Origin: a virus | Direction: 5' to 3' (one strand) | Virus record (IMG/VR): IMGVR_UViG_3300031699_000004 | Span: 1 to 41,786 of that record | Length of the DNA stretch: 41,786 nt | Shown here: one piece after another, positions 6,759 to 14,968 of the stretch | How positions within the stretch are numbered: the stretch's first letter is position 1 | Layout: each line of letters starts with the position of its first letter | Notes under the pieces: generated by a model | Told to the model about the DNA's origin: nothing | Database searches by the model: none | Seen by the model: only the letters and a program-made list of their open reading frames with translations | Translations under genes and position numbers: made by a program

Positions 6759-8774
6759 TTGACCCCCTCCGCCCACTCCGTCCCCGCCGTTTGGGACGCC
6801 GCCGATCTGGAGGAACGCGAGCGGCGGTACCACTCCTGCGCGCGCGCGGCGCTCGAGCCCACGCCCGAGCTGTCGCTGGCCGAGTGGGCCGAGGATCACA
6901 TCGAACTGCCGGAGACCGAGCCGATCCCCGGCCGGCTGGACCTGGACTACTCGCCGTACATGCGCGGCGTCCTGGACCTCTTCAGCAACCCTGACGTGGT
7001 CGAGGTCACGATGGTCAAGAGCACGCAGGTGGGCTGGTCGCTGATGCTGGTGATACTGTCGCTCTTCACGGCCGTCTATCGCCGGGCGCGGGTGCTGCTG
7101 GTCGAGCCCAAGGACCCGGCGGCCAGGCGCTTCAACACCACGCGCGTGCAGCCTGTGCTCGACGCCTCATCGAAGATCGCGCACCTGGCGCCCCGGGGAC
7201 GCGGCCGGCGCGAGTCGCAGGTGGACTTCGCCAACGGCGCGCTGATCCGCTTCGCCGGCGCGGGCTCGCCCACGGACCTCGGCGAGATCTCCGTCCCCGT
7301 CGTGATCAACGACGAGTTCGAGAAGTACCCCAAGCGCGCGCAGCAGGAGGCCGACCCGATCAAGCTGGGCGCCGAGCGCCTGCGCTGGTGGCGCGACAAG
7401 TTGCACGTCAAGGGCACCACCCCCAGCACGGAAAGCGGCTACGCCTTCCGGGAGATGAACGCCGCGCCCTGCCAGATGCGCTACTTCGTGAAGTGTCCCC
7501 ACTGCAAGACCATCCAGGCGCTCTACTGGGACGGCGAGCCCGAGGTAATCACTCGCGAGGTCAAGGGCGAGGAGGTTCATATCCGGGTGCCCGGCCCGGC
7601 CGGCCGCATCAACTGGCCGAAGGACGAACGCGGTCACGCGCTCAACACCCCCGAGGAGATCGACGTGCAGGGCCTGGCCTGGTATGAGTGCGGCAAGTGC
7701 GAGCGCAGGTGGACCGAGCAGCAGAAGGACCGCATCATTGCCGGCGGCGAGTGGCGGGTGATCGGCGGGGGTGCGCCGCGCGGCCACGTGGGCGTGCACC
7801 TGTGGGCGGTTCTGAGTTCGCAGCTGTCATTCTCGCGCATCGCCCGGGAGTGGCTGCAGAGCGAAGGCAAGAGCGAACTGGAACAGAACTTCGTCAATTC
7901 CTGGCTGGGCCGCACCTATCGCCAGAAGGGCGACCGCCCCACGTACGAGTTCATGGTCACGCGCAAGCGCGCCGGCCGGCTCTGCGGCCAGGTACCCGAG
8001 GGCGCGCGGTTCCTCACCGCGGGGATCGACGTGCACAAGGCGATGCAGTACTGGATGGTGTGGGGCTGGGGCGCGGGCTTCACCGGTTGGCTGATCGACG
8101 CCGGGCGCGAGGACGTGGCCGCCAGCGGCGAGGATGCCTGGCAGCGGGTCTACCGGGCGGTCACCCGCGATTACCCGGTACTGACACACGACAAGGCCCT
8201 CGGCAGCCTGGCGGTGGGCGACGGCGCGGGCATCGCGCTGATGGACTCCGGCTGGTACAAGCGCCAGGACAACGACCCCGACGAGAACGTGAACGAGGCC
8301 GAGGTCATCGAGCGCTGCGCCAACTGGAACGATGCGCACGGCTCGCGCATCTTCCACCCGTCGAAGGGCGGATCGAACCGCGCGCAGTTCCCGCCGCTGA
8401 ACTTCAGCGGCAAGACCTACGACGTGACGCGCACGGGCTACAAGCTCAAACACCGGCTCGAGCTGCATGTCTTCAATCCGTGGTTCTTCAAGAAGGACTT
8501 CTACGCGCGCCTGGCGCGCCCCGGGGAGGTCGGGGGCCTATGGCTGCCGGCGGACCTCCGCGAGATCTACATGCGCCAGATGATGGCGGAGGAGCGCGTG
8601 ACCAGTCCCGACGGCAGCGAGGACTTCGAGAAGCGCGGCGAGAACCACGGCCTCGACTGCGCGGTGATGTGCCTGGCGGCGGCCTGGCGCTTCCGGCTGT
8701 ATCTCGAAGCCGGGCGCGCTGCACCGGGCGGAAGCACGCGGCTCTCCGACATCCAGAAGAACCGGAGGCGCTGA
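6759..8774 (+). CDS. terminase large subunit (GpA family)
   Basis: The 671-residue protein is the ATPase and nuclease of the DNA-packaging motor, acting at the portal of the prohead. It belongs to the lambda gpA-type (GpA) family. The ATPase has a Walker-A-like KSTQVGWS at residues 87-94 and a Walker B VVINDE ending at D185-E186. A zinc-knuckle region (CPHCK, then CGKCERRW) lies in the middle and the nuclease half follows (TAGIDVHK, then the C-terminal GLDCAVMCL). Length is close to lambda gpA (641). The TTG at 6759 directly follows the previous stop; no better start is seen. It should work with the Nu1-like protein at 4160. Confidence 0.93.
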   Translation: MTPSAHSVPAVWDAADLEERERRYHSCARAALEPTPELSLAEWAEDHIELPETEPIPGRLDLDYSPYMRGVLDLFSNPDVVEVTMVKSTQVGWSLMLVILSLFTAVYRRARVLLVEPKDPAARRFNTTRVQPVLDASSKIAHLAPRGRGRRESQVDFANGALIRFAGAGSPTDLGEISVPVVINDEFEKYPKRAQQEADPIKLGAERLRWWRDKLHVKGTTPSTESGYAFREMNAAPCQMRYFVKCPHCKTIQALYWDGEPEVITREVKGEEVHIRVPGPAGRINWPKDERGHALNTPEEIDVQGLAWYECGKCERRWTEQQKDRIIAGGEWRVIGGGAPRGHVGVHLWAVLSSQLSFSRIAREWLQSEGKSELEQNFVNSWLGRTYRQKGDRPTYEFMVTRKRAGRLCGQVPEGARFLTAGIDVHKAMQYWMVWGWGAGFTGWLIDAGREDVAASGEDAWQRVYRAVTRDYPVLTHDKALGSLAVGDGAGIALMDSGWYKRQDNDPDENVNEAEVIERCANWNDAHGSRIFHPSKGGSNRAQFPPLNFSGKTYDVTRTGYKLKHRLELHVFNPWFFKKDFYARLARPGEVGGLWLPADLREIYMRQMMAEERVTSPDGSEDFEKRGENHGLDCAVMCLAAAWRFRLYLEAGRAAPGGSTRLSDIQKNRRR

Positions 8775-8776
8775 GC

Positions 8777-9085
8777 ATGGCGCTGCGGTTGAGCGATCTC
8801 CAGAACCGCGACGAGAGCGACGTGCTGCGCTGCCGTGCCTGCGGATGCCGGCACATCGACGGCGGCAGGTGCCGGCATTGCGGCGCCCCGGTGGTGCGCG
8901 GCGAACAGCGGGGCGCGCCAGAGGAAGAGGGCGTGGGTATCGCCTGTCCGGGTTGCGGTGGGATGCGCACGGTGCCTATCCGCAAGCGCGCGATGCCAGG
9001 CCGGGTGATCCGTCGCCGGGAATGCCTCAGCTGCGGACGGCGATGGAACACCGTCGAAATGACCCGCCAGGACGAGATAGGCTAG
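8777..9085 (+). CDS. double zinc-ribbon protein
   Basis: The 102-residue protein has two zinc ribbons: CRACGCRH/CRHCG in the first half and CPGCGG/CLSCGRRW in the second. The second half, with RRRECLSCGRRWNTVEM, resembles the NrdR zinc ribbon but lacks the ATP-cone domain. A zinc-ribbon gene between the large terminase and the joining protein is unusual for lambda-like phages. It follows the terminase by two bases and is followed by the oppositely oriented module. Possible nucleic-acid binder. Confidence 0.7.
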   Translation: MALRLSDLQNRDESDVLRCRACGCRHIDGGRCRHCGAPVVRGEQRGAPEEEGVGIACPGCGGMRTVPIRKRAMPGRVIRRRECLSCGRRWNTVEMTRQDEIG

Positions 9086-9094
9086 CGCCGGCGC

Positions 9095-9418
9095 TCAGTC
9101 CTGCAGCGATGTCCACAGCGCATAGAGGTGGTGCGCGGGGATGTTGCGCCCGCCCTCCCAGCCCTCCCATGTGCGCGGCGAGACCCCATCAGGCAGCAGT
9201 TCCCAGCCGCGCAGATCGCGTAGCGCCTGCAGCCAGCCGCGCTGCGCCTCGCGCTGGTCGAGGCTGCTCAGCACCCCGCCGCCGCCGCACCACCATCCGG
9301 TCGGCAGCCAGAGCAGCGCCTGCGTGCCGACTGTCCCGCAGAGCAGCGCGCCCTGCGGCAATGGCGACCGGCCCCAGTATTTGCGGCCAGCCTTGGTATC
9401 AACGGTTATGGTGCTCAT
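9095..9418 (-). CDS. small HTH-like regulator in leftward module
   Basis: The 107-residue protein is encoded opposite to the head genes. Its C-terminal 40 residues (VSPRTWEGWEGGRNIPAHHLYAL) look like the recognition end of a Cro/CI-type helix-turn-helix; the N-terminal half is Gly/Trp-rich and unrecognised. The ATG overlaps the upstream partner's stop (ATGA). The shared promoter contains a palindrome between its -10 and -35, so autoregulation is likely. Expression in a prophage as an independent 'moron' is an inference. Confidence 0.6.
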   Translation of the reverse strand: MSTITVDTKAGRKYWGRSPLPQGALLCGTVGTQALLWLPTGWWCGGGGVLSSLDQREAQRGWLQALRDLRGWELLPDGVSPRTWEGWEGGRNIPAHHLYALWTSLQD

Positions 9419-9675
9419 GCCGGCCACGCAATCGCGGCCAAGCGATCCAGCTCGACCTGCACATCCGCAGGCTTGTTAGGGCCGGCGTGCTTACGGTTGA
9501 GCGCGCACCAAGCCAACTCGGCGTCGTACTTGGTCATCGCCGCCTTGGATTCCGCGCGGTGCGCCGGCGTCATGGTCCAGGCATCGCGGCGATTTGCGGC
9601 CACGTCTCCATGATCAGTGGCGGCTGTCTCGCGACTGTCGTCGTAGCGGGCGTCATTGTCAGGTCTGCCGGTCAT
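9415..9675 (-). CDS. first gene of leftward module, unknown function
   Basis: The 86-residue charged protein (MTPAHRAESKAAMTKYDAEL in its centre) has no known domain. The ATG is preceded by a strong GAGGAGG ribosome site and by a sigma70-like promoter. It is coupled to the HTH-like gene by a four-base overlap, an arrangement also seen in toxin-antitoxin and immunity pairs. There is no specific evidence for either. Confidence 0.6.
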   Translation of the reverse strand: MTGRPDNDARYDDSRETAATDHGDVAANRRDAWTMTPAHRAESKAAMTKYDAELAWCALNRKHAGPNKPADVQVELDRLAAIAWPA

Positions 9676-9702
9676 CTCGTATCCTCCTCACTGCGTCCAC
9701 CT

Positions 9703-9732
9703 ATAATATACGCAAATTTTGCGGGGAGTCAA
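9703..9732 (-). promoter_or_regulatory. sigma70-like promoter of leftward module
   Basis: On the minus strand a TTGACT -35 (9727-9732) is followed by TATTAT (9703-9708, 18-base spacer) or TATATT (9705-9710, 16-base spacer). Both -10 options match consensus at five of six positions. It lies just upstream of the gene starting at 9675 and is AT-rich against a GC-rich background. Confidence 0.75.
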
Positions 9733-9755
9733 CGCAAAATCCCGCAAAAAATGCG
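9711..9755. promoter_or_regulatory. operator-like palindromes
   Basis: A perfect 13-base palindrome (CGCAAA-T-TTTGCG, 9711-9723) sits inside the leftward promoter spacer. Further CGCAAA half-sites occur at 9733-9739 and in an imperfect copy at 9743-9755. This is the layout of a repressor operator, probably for the HTH-like protein encoded at 9095-9418. Confidence 0.6.
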
Positions 9756-9817
9756 TATCCCCGTTTTTCGCGCGGCGGCGCGATTCTGGCGGTTCGGGCC
9801 GCCCCAGTGATATAAAC

Positions 9818-9831
9818 CGCAGTATACTGCG
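9818..9831. promoter_or_regulatory. 14-base perfect palindrome upstream of head-joining gene
   Basis: CGCAGTATACTGCG is a perfect palindrome in the 217-base gap between the divergent units. It is flanked by GATATAA repeats at 9809 and 9841. TATACT within it would match a -10 box, but no good -35 is visible. It may be an operator controlling rightward transcription. Confidence 0.45.
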
Positions 9832-9892
9832 CTTCGCCGCGATATAACCCCCAACGCCTAAATGCCGCCGTCGGTGCCGTCGATTATCGAGC

Positions 9893-10138
9893 ATGGCAAA
9901 AACGGCGTCCGAGATGGTCACCCTCATCGACGAAGCTATCGAGAGCATTCTCGGCAGCCAGTTCGAGAGTGTGAACGTCAACGGCCGCAGCTTCACGAAG
10001 CACGATCTCGGCGACCTGCGCGAGATGCGCGACTACTACCAGCGCCAGGCGCTACGCACCGCCAGCACCGCTCCGCGCGGGCTGCGCACTTCTCCCATAC
10101 ACCTGGGCGGCACGGTCACCACCGGGGGACAGGACTGA
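9893..10138 (+). CDS. head-tail joining protein, gpW-like
   Basis: The 81-residue protein has the size, helical N-terminus (EMVTLIDEAIESILGSQFESVNVNGRSFTKHDL) and position, between terminase and portal, of lambda gpW. gpW binds the portal after packaging and provides the tail attachment site. The ribosome site is weak. The stop overlaps the portal start. The assignment rests on family pattern and synteny. Confidence 0.72.
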   Translation: MAKTASEMVTLIDEAIESILGSQFESVNVNGRSFTKHDLGDLREMRDYYQRQALRTASTAPRGLRTSPIHLGGTVTTGGQD

Positions 10139-11709
10139 TGACTCTGGCCATCGTCCCCGTCGACCGCGCGAAGATGGAGAACCCCTTCTACCTGCCGGCG
10201 CCAGTGCAGGCCTCCCAGGCGAAGATCCTCAACGAGTTCGGCCGGCCGCTGCAGCGTGTTGCCCGCATGCCGGCGCGGGCCAGCTACGACGCCGCGCGCT
10301 CCGGCAACCAGACCAGGAACATCTGGACCGAGGCCACCGGCCGCAGCGCCGAGGCCGAGGCCACCCCGGCGATCCGCGCGACGCTGCGCAACCGCGCGCG
10401 CTACGAGATCCGCAACAACAGCTACTTCCGCGGGATGGTCGACACCAAGGCCTACTTCACAGTCGGGCGCTGCCCGCGGCTGCAGATCGACACCGACGAC
10501 GAGCAGTACGACCGGACGAAAGAGCGCATCTTCCGCGACTGGGCCGACGAGATTCGCCTCGGCGAGAAGGCCCGGCTCAGCGAGGTCCAGATGGTCGAGA
10601 GCGGCGAGGCCATATGGGTGCTGGTCCACAACCCGCGCCTGCGCAGCCCGGTCAAGATGGACGTCATTCTCATCGAGCCCGACCGGCTCACCGGGCAGAT
10701 GGACAAGCTGCGCCGCAAGCGCTACGCCGACGGCATCGAGTACGACGAGGTCGGCAACCCGATCTCGTACGACATCCTCGACGACCACCCCGGGGGCACG
10801 ATGTCCGCCGCGGCATTCGGGGCGGCCGGCAGGCGTAGCTATACGCCCTACGCCGCCGACCAGGTCATTCACCGTTTCCGGCGCACTCGCCCGGGGCAGA
10901 AGCGCGGCGTCACCGAGCTGGCCCCCGTGCTCAACCTCGGCGCCATGCTGCGGCGCTATTCGCTCGCGGTACTGACCGCCGCCGAGACGGCCAGCGCCTA
11001 CAGCTTCATCCTCCAGAGCACCGGGGCGAACGCCGAGCCGGTGACCATCGACCCGATGGACGTGATCGACCTGGAGTACGGCAGCGGGCTGACCCTGCCG
11101 GCCGGCTGGGAAATGAAGCAGATGAACCCCCAGCAGCCGGCGACCACGTACAAAGAGTTCAAGCGCGAGGTCCTCAACGAGGTCGCGCGCTGCATCATGA
11201 TGCCGCTGAATATCGCCCTGGGCGACAGCAGCGGCTACAACTACGCCTCGGGTCGCCTGGACCACCAGGCCTTCTTCAAGCGCATCTCGATTGACCAGTA
11301 CGAACTGGGGCTGGACCTCAGCACCATCTACCGCCGGTGGAACGACGTCTACCAGTTCACGCCCGGCGCGCTGCGCTCCAAGAGCTGGTACCCCGGCTTC
11401 GCCGAGCCGCACACCTGGCACTTCGACGGCATCAAGCACGTGGACCCCTACAAGGAAGCCATGGCCCAGGCGCTGCGCCTGCAGAACCGCACCACCACCT
11501 ACGCCATCGAGTGGGCCGAGCAGGGCATGAGCTCCGAGGAGGGCCACGAGCGCCTGGCCCGCGAGGTCAGGAAGCTCCGCGAAGACGGCCTGCTGCCCAA
11601 GGACCCGACCGGCGAGGCCGGTGCGCCGGCGGCGGCCCAGCTTAACCAGCTGGCCTGGATGATCGCCGACCACCTGGCCGACCACCTGGCTGCGCCCATG
11701 GCCGCGTGA
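10138..11709 (+). CDS. portal protein, lambda family
   Basis: The 523-residue protein forms the dodecameric DNA channel at the head vertex. It shows lambda gpB-family features: RNRARYEIRNNSYFRG near residue 100, the central VILIEPDRL and a helical C-terminal region (LDLSTIYRRWNDVYQF). The ATG overlaps the previous stop (TGATG) and follows CGGGGGACAG. An open frame extends upstream in this reading frame but overlaps the gpW-like gene and lacks protein-like sequence. Length is normal for the family (lambda gpB is 533). Confidence 0.9.
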   Translation: MTLAIVPVDRAKMENPFYLPAPVQASQAKILNEFGRPLQRVARMPARASYDAARSGNQTRNIWTEATGRSAEAEATPAIRATLRNRARYEIRNNSYFRGMVDTKAYFTVGRCPRLQIDTDDEQYDRTKERIFRDWADEIRLGEKARLSEVQMVESGEAIWVLVHNPRLRSPVKMDVILIEPDRLTGQMDKLRRKRYADGIEYDEVGNPISYDILDDHPGGTMSAAAFGAAGRRSYTPYAADQVIHRFRRTRPGQKRGVTELAPVLNLGAMLRRYSLAVLTAAETASAYSFILQSTGANAEPVTIDPMDVIDLEYGSGLTLPAGWEMKQMNPQQPATTYKEFKREVLNEVARCIMMPLNIALGDSSGYNYASGRLDHQAFFKRISIDQYELGLDLSTIYRRWNDVYQFTPGALRSKSWYPGFAEPHTWHFDGIKHVDPYKEAMAQALRLQNRTTTYAIEWAEQGMSSEEGHERLAREVRKLREDGLLPKDPTGEAGAPAAAQLNQLAWMIADHLADHLAAPMAA

Positions 11710-11719
11710 GGAGAGAGGC

Positions 11720-14017
11720 ATGAAGGACTTAGAACTTCGGGACATCATCGCCGCCGCCCAGACCTATAACTGCGAGTGTCTGGATTGCGGTCACATCCTG
11801 AAGACGAGCGAGCATTGCAATGAGGTGAGCTGCCCGGAGTGCGGTGGTCAGATGCGCCGGGCCGAGCGGCCCGGGCCTGGCCAGCGCGCCGCCGCGTCCA
11901 GCGCCGATCGCCCGCTGCGGTTCCGCGGCGGTGCCGGCAGCGTGGAGCTGCTGCAGGCCGTCGAGCCCGAGGGCGATGGCGACGCCCGGCTGCCGCGCTT
12001 CAAGATGGTGGCCTACAACGGCCGCCAGATGAACCTGGGCTACTACGGGTCGGTGATCGTTGACCTCGACGGCGTGACCTTCGCCAATCCCATTCGCGCC
12101 TTCAAGGATCACGACCCCGGGCAAATCGTCGGCCACGGCGACGGGCGCAGGCAGGGTCAGCGGATCATCGCCGAGGGCGTGATCAGCGGCACCGGCCCGG
12201 CCGCGCAGGAAGTAGTCTCCACCGCCAAGAACGGCTTCCCTTGGCAGACCAGCATCGGCGCGCCGGCCGAGAGCCTGGTGCTCGAGGAAGTCCAGGCGGG
12301 GGCCAGTGTGAAGGTAAACGGCCGGAACGTTTCCGGCCCGATCATTGTGGTCCGCAAGAGCGAGATCCGAGAGATCAGCTTCGTGCCGCTTGGCGCGGAC
12401 AAAACCACGAGCGGCACGATAGCCGCGACTTTTTCTGGAGGGAAACAGATGAAATTCGAGCAGTGGTTGAGAGCACACGGCTACAACCCCGAGGAACTGA
12501 GCGACGAGGAGAAGGCCCTGCTCGCCAAGGCCTTCGACTCCGACGCGGCCAAGCCGCCCGCGCCCGTGGCCCAGCCGGTAGGCGAGCCCAAGCCCGCCCC
12601 GGCGACCGGCACTCCGGCCGCGCCCGTCCAGGGCCAGCCCGCCGATGAGCCCGTCGACCCCAAGGCAATCGCCGAGGACGCGATCAAGGCCGACCGCGCC
12701 CGTGTCGGCGCCATCGAGGCCGCGTGCACTTCGGCGCTGGCCGCCGGCTGGTGCAAGGGGGAGGTCATGGTCAAGAAGGTCGAGAGCCTGCGTTCCAAGG
12801 CCATCCAGGATGGCCTGAGCGTCGAGGCGGTCAACAGCGAACTCCTGAAGGCCTCCTACGACGCCATGCCGGCCACCGGGCCGGCGATCCTGGTGCCGGA
12901 CGGCGGCACCGGCCGGGGCAGCCTGTCGGCCGCGGCCTGCATGCAGGCCGGCGTGCCGCTAAAGGAGCTGGAGGCGGGCTTCAGCGAGCAGGACCTGGAC
13001 GCGGCCCACAAGCTGCGCGGCATCACCCTGCGCGGTCTGATGGCCGAGGCCGCGGCCCTGGACGGGGTGATCCTGCCCCGCCACTCGCAGAAGTCGAACG
13101 AGTGGATCCGCGCGGCGGCCACGTCCGTCTCGCTGCCGAACATCCTCGGCGACGCCTCCCACAAGGTCATGCTCAGCGCCTTCCAGCGCCGCGAGAGCGT
13201 GATCGTCAAGATCTTCAAGCGCGGAACGGTCAGCGACTTCAAGGCGCACAACCGCTTCCGGCTCAACGGCGACATGGTTCTGCAGTCGCTCGGGGCTGGC
13301 GGCGAGCTCAAGACCGGCGTCCTGGACGAGCAGGCGTTCAGCGTGCAGGCCGACACCGAGGGCGTGATCTTCTACCTGACCCGCAAGATGATCGTGAACG
13401 ACGACCTCGGCGCCTTCCTGCAGCTGCCCGAGCTCCTGGGGCTGGGGGCGTTCCTGGCGCGCGAGCGCGCGGGCTTCACCCTGATCCTCGACAACACCAG
13501 CAGCTTCTTCGTCAGCGGGAACAACAACTACATCTCCGGCTCCACCACCACGCTCACGACCACCGGTCTGGGCCTGGCCGAGGCGGCGCTGGAAGACCAG
13601 ACCGACCCCGAGGGGCACCCCATCATGGTCGAGGGCATGTACCTGCTGGTGCCCACCGCGCTGCGCGTGGCGGCCGAGCGGCTCTACACCTCGGAGAAGC
13701 TGATCCTCACCGGGACCACGGACGCCGAGGCGCTGGACAACAACATCCACCGCAGCAAGTACCAGCCGCTCAGCTCGCCGTACCTGGGCAACACCAGCTT
13801 CCACGCCTCGGCCAGCTCGCTGGCCTGGTACCTGTTCGCCGATCCGGCGCTGCTGGCCGCCTTCGAGGTCGCGTACCTCAATGGCGCCGACGCCCCGACC
13901 ATCGAGCAGGTCGCCCCGCCCCCGGACCAGCTGGGGCTCGGGATGCGCTGCTACTGGGACTTCGGCGTGGCCCAGCAGGATCCGCGCGGCGCGGTCATGA
14001 GCAAGGGAGCTGCCTAG
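11720..14017 (+). CDS. prohead protease / major capsid protein fusion
   Basis: The 765-residue protein has an N-terminal zinc ribbon (Cys 18, 20, 23, 33, 38, 41) and then a prohead-protease domain (about 70-235). The protease domain includes AFKDHDPGQ with H131 and FPWQTSIG with S178 as likely catalytic residues. A Pro/Ala-rich scaffold-like segment follows (about 245-360), and the major capsid protein occupies the rest. The protease cleaves scaffold and capsid during head maturation. Protease-capsid fusions are known in phages. A strong internal start at 12449 would yield the capsid part alone. The N-terminal zinc ribbon is an unusual addition. Confidence 0.88.
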   Translation: MKDLELRDIIAAAQTYNCECLDCGHILKTSEHCNEVSCPECGGQMRRAERPGPGQRAAASSADRPLRFRGGAGSVELLQAVEPEGDGDARLPRFKMVAYNGRQMNLGYYGSVIVDLDGVTFANPIRAFKDHDPGQIVGHGDGRRQGQRIIAEGVISGTGPAAQEVVSTAKNGFPWQTSIGAPAESLVLEEVQAGASVKVNGRNVSGPIIVVRKSEIREISFVPLGADKTTSGTIAATFSGGKQMKFEQWLRAHGYNPEELSDEEKALLAKAFDSDAAKPPAPVAQPVGEPKPAPATGTPAAPVQGQPADEPVDPKAIAEDAIKADRARVGAIEAACTSALAAGWCKGEVMVKKVESLRSKAIQDGLSVEAVNSELLKASYDAMPATGPAILVPDGGTGRGSLSAAACMQAGVPLKELEAGFSEQDLDAAHKLRGITLRGLMAEAAALDGVILPRHSQKSNEWIRAAATSVSLPNILGDASHKVMLSAFQRRESVIVKIFKRGTVSDFKAHNRFRLNGDMVLQSLGAGGELKTGVLDEQAFSVQADTEGVIFYLTRKMIVNDDLGAFLQLPELLGLGAFLARERAGFTLILDNTSSFFVSGNNNYISGSTTTLTTTGLGLAEAALEDQTDPEGHPIMVEGMYLLVPTALRVAAERLYTSEKLILTGTTDAEALDNNIHRSKYQPLSSPYLGNTSFHASASSLAWYLFADPALLAAFEVAYLNGADAPTIEQVAPPPDQLGLGMRCYWDFGVAQQDPRGAVMSKGAA
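12449..14017 (+). CDS. internal in-frame product: scaffold-major capsid protein
   Basis: An ATG at 12449, in the same frame as the protease fusion, is preceded by CTGGAGGGAAACAG, an excellent ribosome site at ideal spacing. Protein from here (522 residues) starts with a helical charged scaffold-like segment (MKFEQWLRAHGYNPEEL) and contains the full capsid domain. This echoes the nested C/Nu3 genes of lambda and would let the phage make far more capsid than protease. Confidence 0.65.
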   Translation: MKFEQWLRAHGYNPEELSDEEKALLAKAFDSDAAKPPAPVAQPVGEPKPAPATGTPAAPVQGQPADEPVDPKAIAEDAIKADRARVGAIEAACTSALAAGWCKGEVMVKKVESLRSKAIQDGLSVEAVNSELLKASYDAMPATGPAILVPDGGTGRGSLSAAACMQAGVPLKELEAGFSEQDLDAAHKLRGITLRGLMAEAAALDGVILPRHSQKSNEWIRAAATSVSLPNILGDASHKVMLSAFQRRESVIVKIFKRGTVSDFKAHNRFRLNGDMVLQSLGAGGELKTGVLDEQAFSVQADTEGVIFYLTRKMIVNDDLGAFLQLPELLGLGAFLARERAGFTLILDNTSSFFVSGNNNYISGSTTTLTTTGLGLAEAALEDQTDPEGHPIMVEGMYLLVPTALRVAAERLYTSEKLILTGTTDAEALDNNIHRSKYQPLSSPYLGNTSFHASASSLAWYLFADPALLAAFEVAYLNGADAPTIEQVAPPPDQLGLGMRCYWDFGVAQQDPRGAVMSKGAA

Positions 14018-14034
14018 CGGCATGACGATGACGA

Positions 14035-14060
14035 GGGGGGCGGCCTGAGTGCCGCCCCCC
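14035..14060 (+). terminator. strong hairpin after capsid gene
   Basis: A perfect 10-bp stem (14035-14044/14051-14060) with a six-base loop follows the capsid stop by 18 bases. There is no T run, so termination would be weak. It may instead protect the very abundant capsid message from 3' decay. Confidence 0.45.
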
Positions 14061-14113
14061 ACCGAAACACGACGAACTGACGAACTTTCGAGTCTTTGCA
14101 GGAGGAATCTGAA

Positions 14114-14884
14114 ATGTCGAAACCCAAGGGCAAGATCTACCAGACCGGCGACGTGGTGGACTACACGCCGACTGCCGCCAAGAGCGGCGGGGCGGTGGTC
14201 CAACTCCCCGACGGCCGGACGGGGATCGTACTGAACGACATCGCCGCGAACGTGCTGGGCGCGGCGGCGGTGGAGGGCATCGCCCGGATCGAGAAGGCGA
14301 ACCTGGCCATGGCCGTCGGGGACCGCGTGTTCTTCGACAACGACGGCAGCCCTTACGGCGGCACGGCCAGCTCCGGCGCGGCCACCGATCTGCCCGACGA
14401 CGGCGACTTCTACGTCGGCCGTTGCTTCGAGGCCGCCGCCGCCGACGCCACGCACGTGCTGGTGATCCTCAACCGGGACATCTTCGACGGCCGCAAGTGC
14501 GTCTTCAGCGAGTTCGACTGCGAGACCACTAAGGACGCTGCCGCGCACGTGCTCATCCCCGCGTACCTCAACCCCAACGGCCTGGTGATCACCGCGATCT
14601 TCGGGCTGGTCACCGAGGTGATGGCCGGCAGCGGCGAGGACCAGGGCGTGGTCACCGTTTCCGACGAGTCGAACAACTCGCTGGCTACCCTGACCGCCTC
14701 GGACGCCGCGGCCGACGCGGAGAACGACATAATCGAGGGTTACTTCGCGCACGAAGCCTCGACCGGCGACGCGGCCAAGGTGGTGGCGGCCGGCGAGTAC
14801 GTCGACGCCATCGTGACCCAGGCGACCAGCGGCGGGTCTCCGGCCGGCAAGATCAAGGCCTTCGTCGAGTTCATCGCGCTCTAG
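14114..14884 (+). CDS. capsid decoration protein, DUF2190-like
   Basis: The 256-residue protein begins with the DUF2190 pattern (YQTGDVVDYTPTAAKSGGAV, later VLGAAAVEGIARIEK and AVGDRVFFDN), typical of trimeric capsid cement proteins that stabilise the head. Residues beyond about 130 form a second beta-rich domain with no clear match. The gene lies right after the capsid gene, as lambda D lies next to E. GCAGGAGG precedes the ATG. Confidence 0.82.
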   Translation: MSKPKGKIYQTGDVVDYTPTAAKSGGAVVQLPDGRTGIVLNDIAANVLGAAAVEGIARIEKANLAMAVGDRVFFDNDGSPYGGTASSGAATDLPDDGDFYVGRCFEAAAADATHVLVILNRDIFDGRKCVFSEFDCETTKDAAAHVLIPAYLNPNGLVITAIFGLVTEVMAGSGEDQGVVTVSDESNNSLATLTASDAAADAENDIIEGYFAHEASTGDAAKVVAAGEYVDAIVTQATSGGSPAGKIKAFVEFIAL

Positions 14885-14900
14885 TCGCGTCCTGGACACC

Positions 14901-14935
14901 GGGAGGGCGCGACCGAAACTCCGGCGCGCCCTCCC
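14901..14935 (+). terminator. probable intrinsic terminator or attenuator
   Basis: A perfect 11-bp stem (14901-14911/14925-14935) is followed by a pyrimidine-rich, partly T-rich stretch (GTCTTCTCTT). It lies after the decoration gene and could reduce transcription into the tail genes relative to the capsid genes. Confidence 0.55.
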
Positions 14936-14968
14936 GTCTTCTCTTGACCATTGACCGTGGAGGTCCCG

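Noticed and set aside
10036-11748. 570-codon open frame on the minus strand opposite the portal
   Set aside because: Shadow of the portal gene; no independent start signals or recognisable domains.
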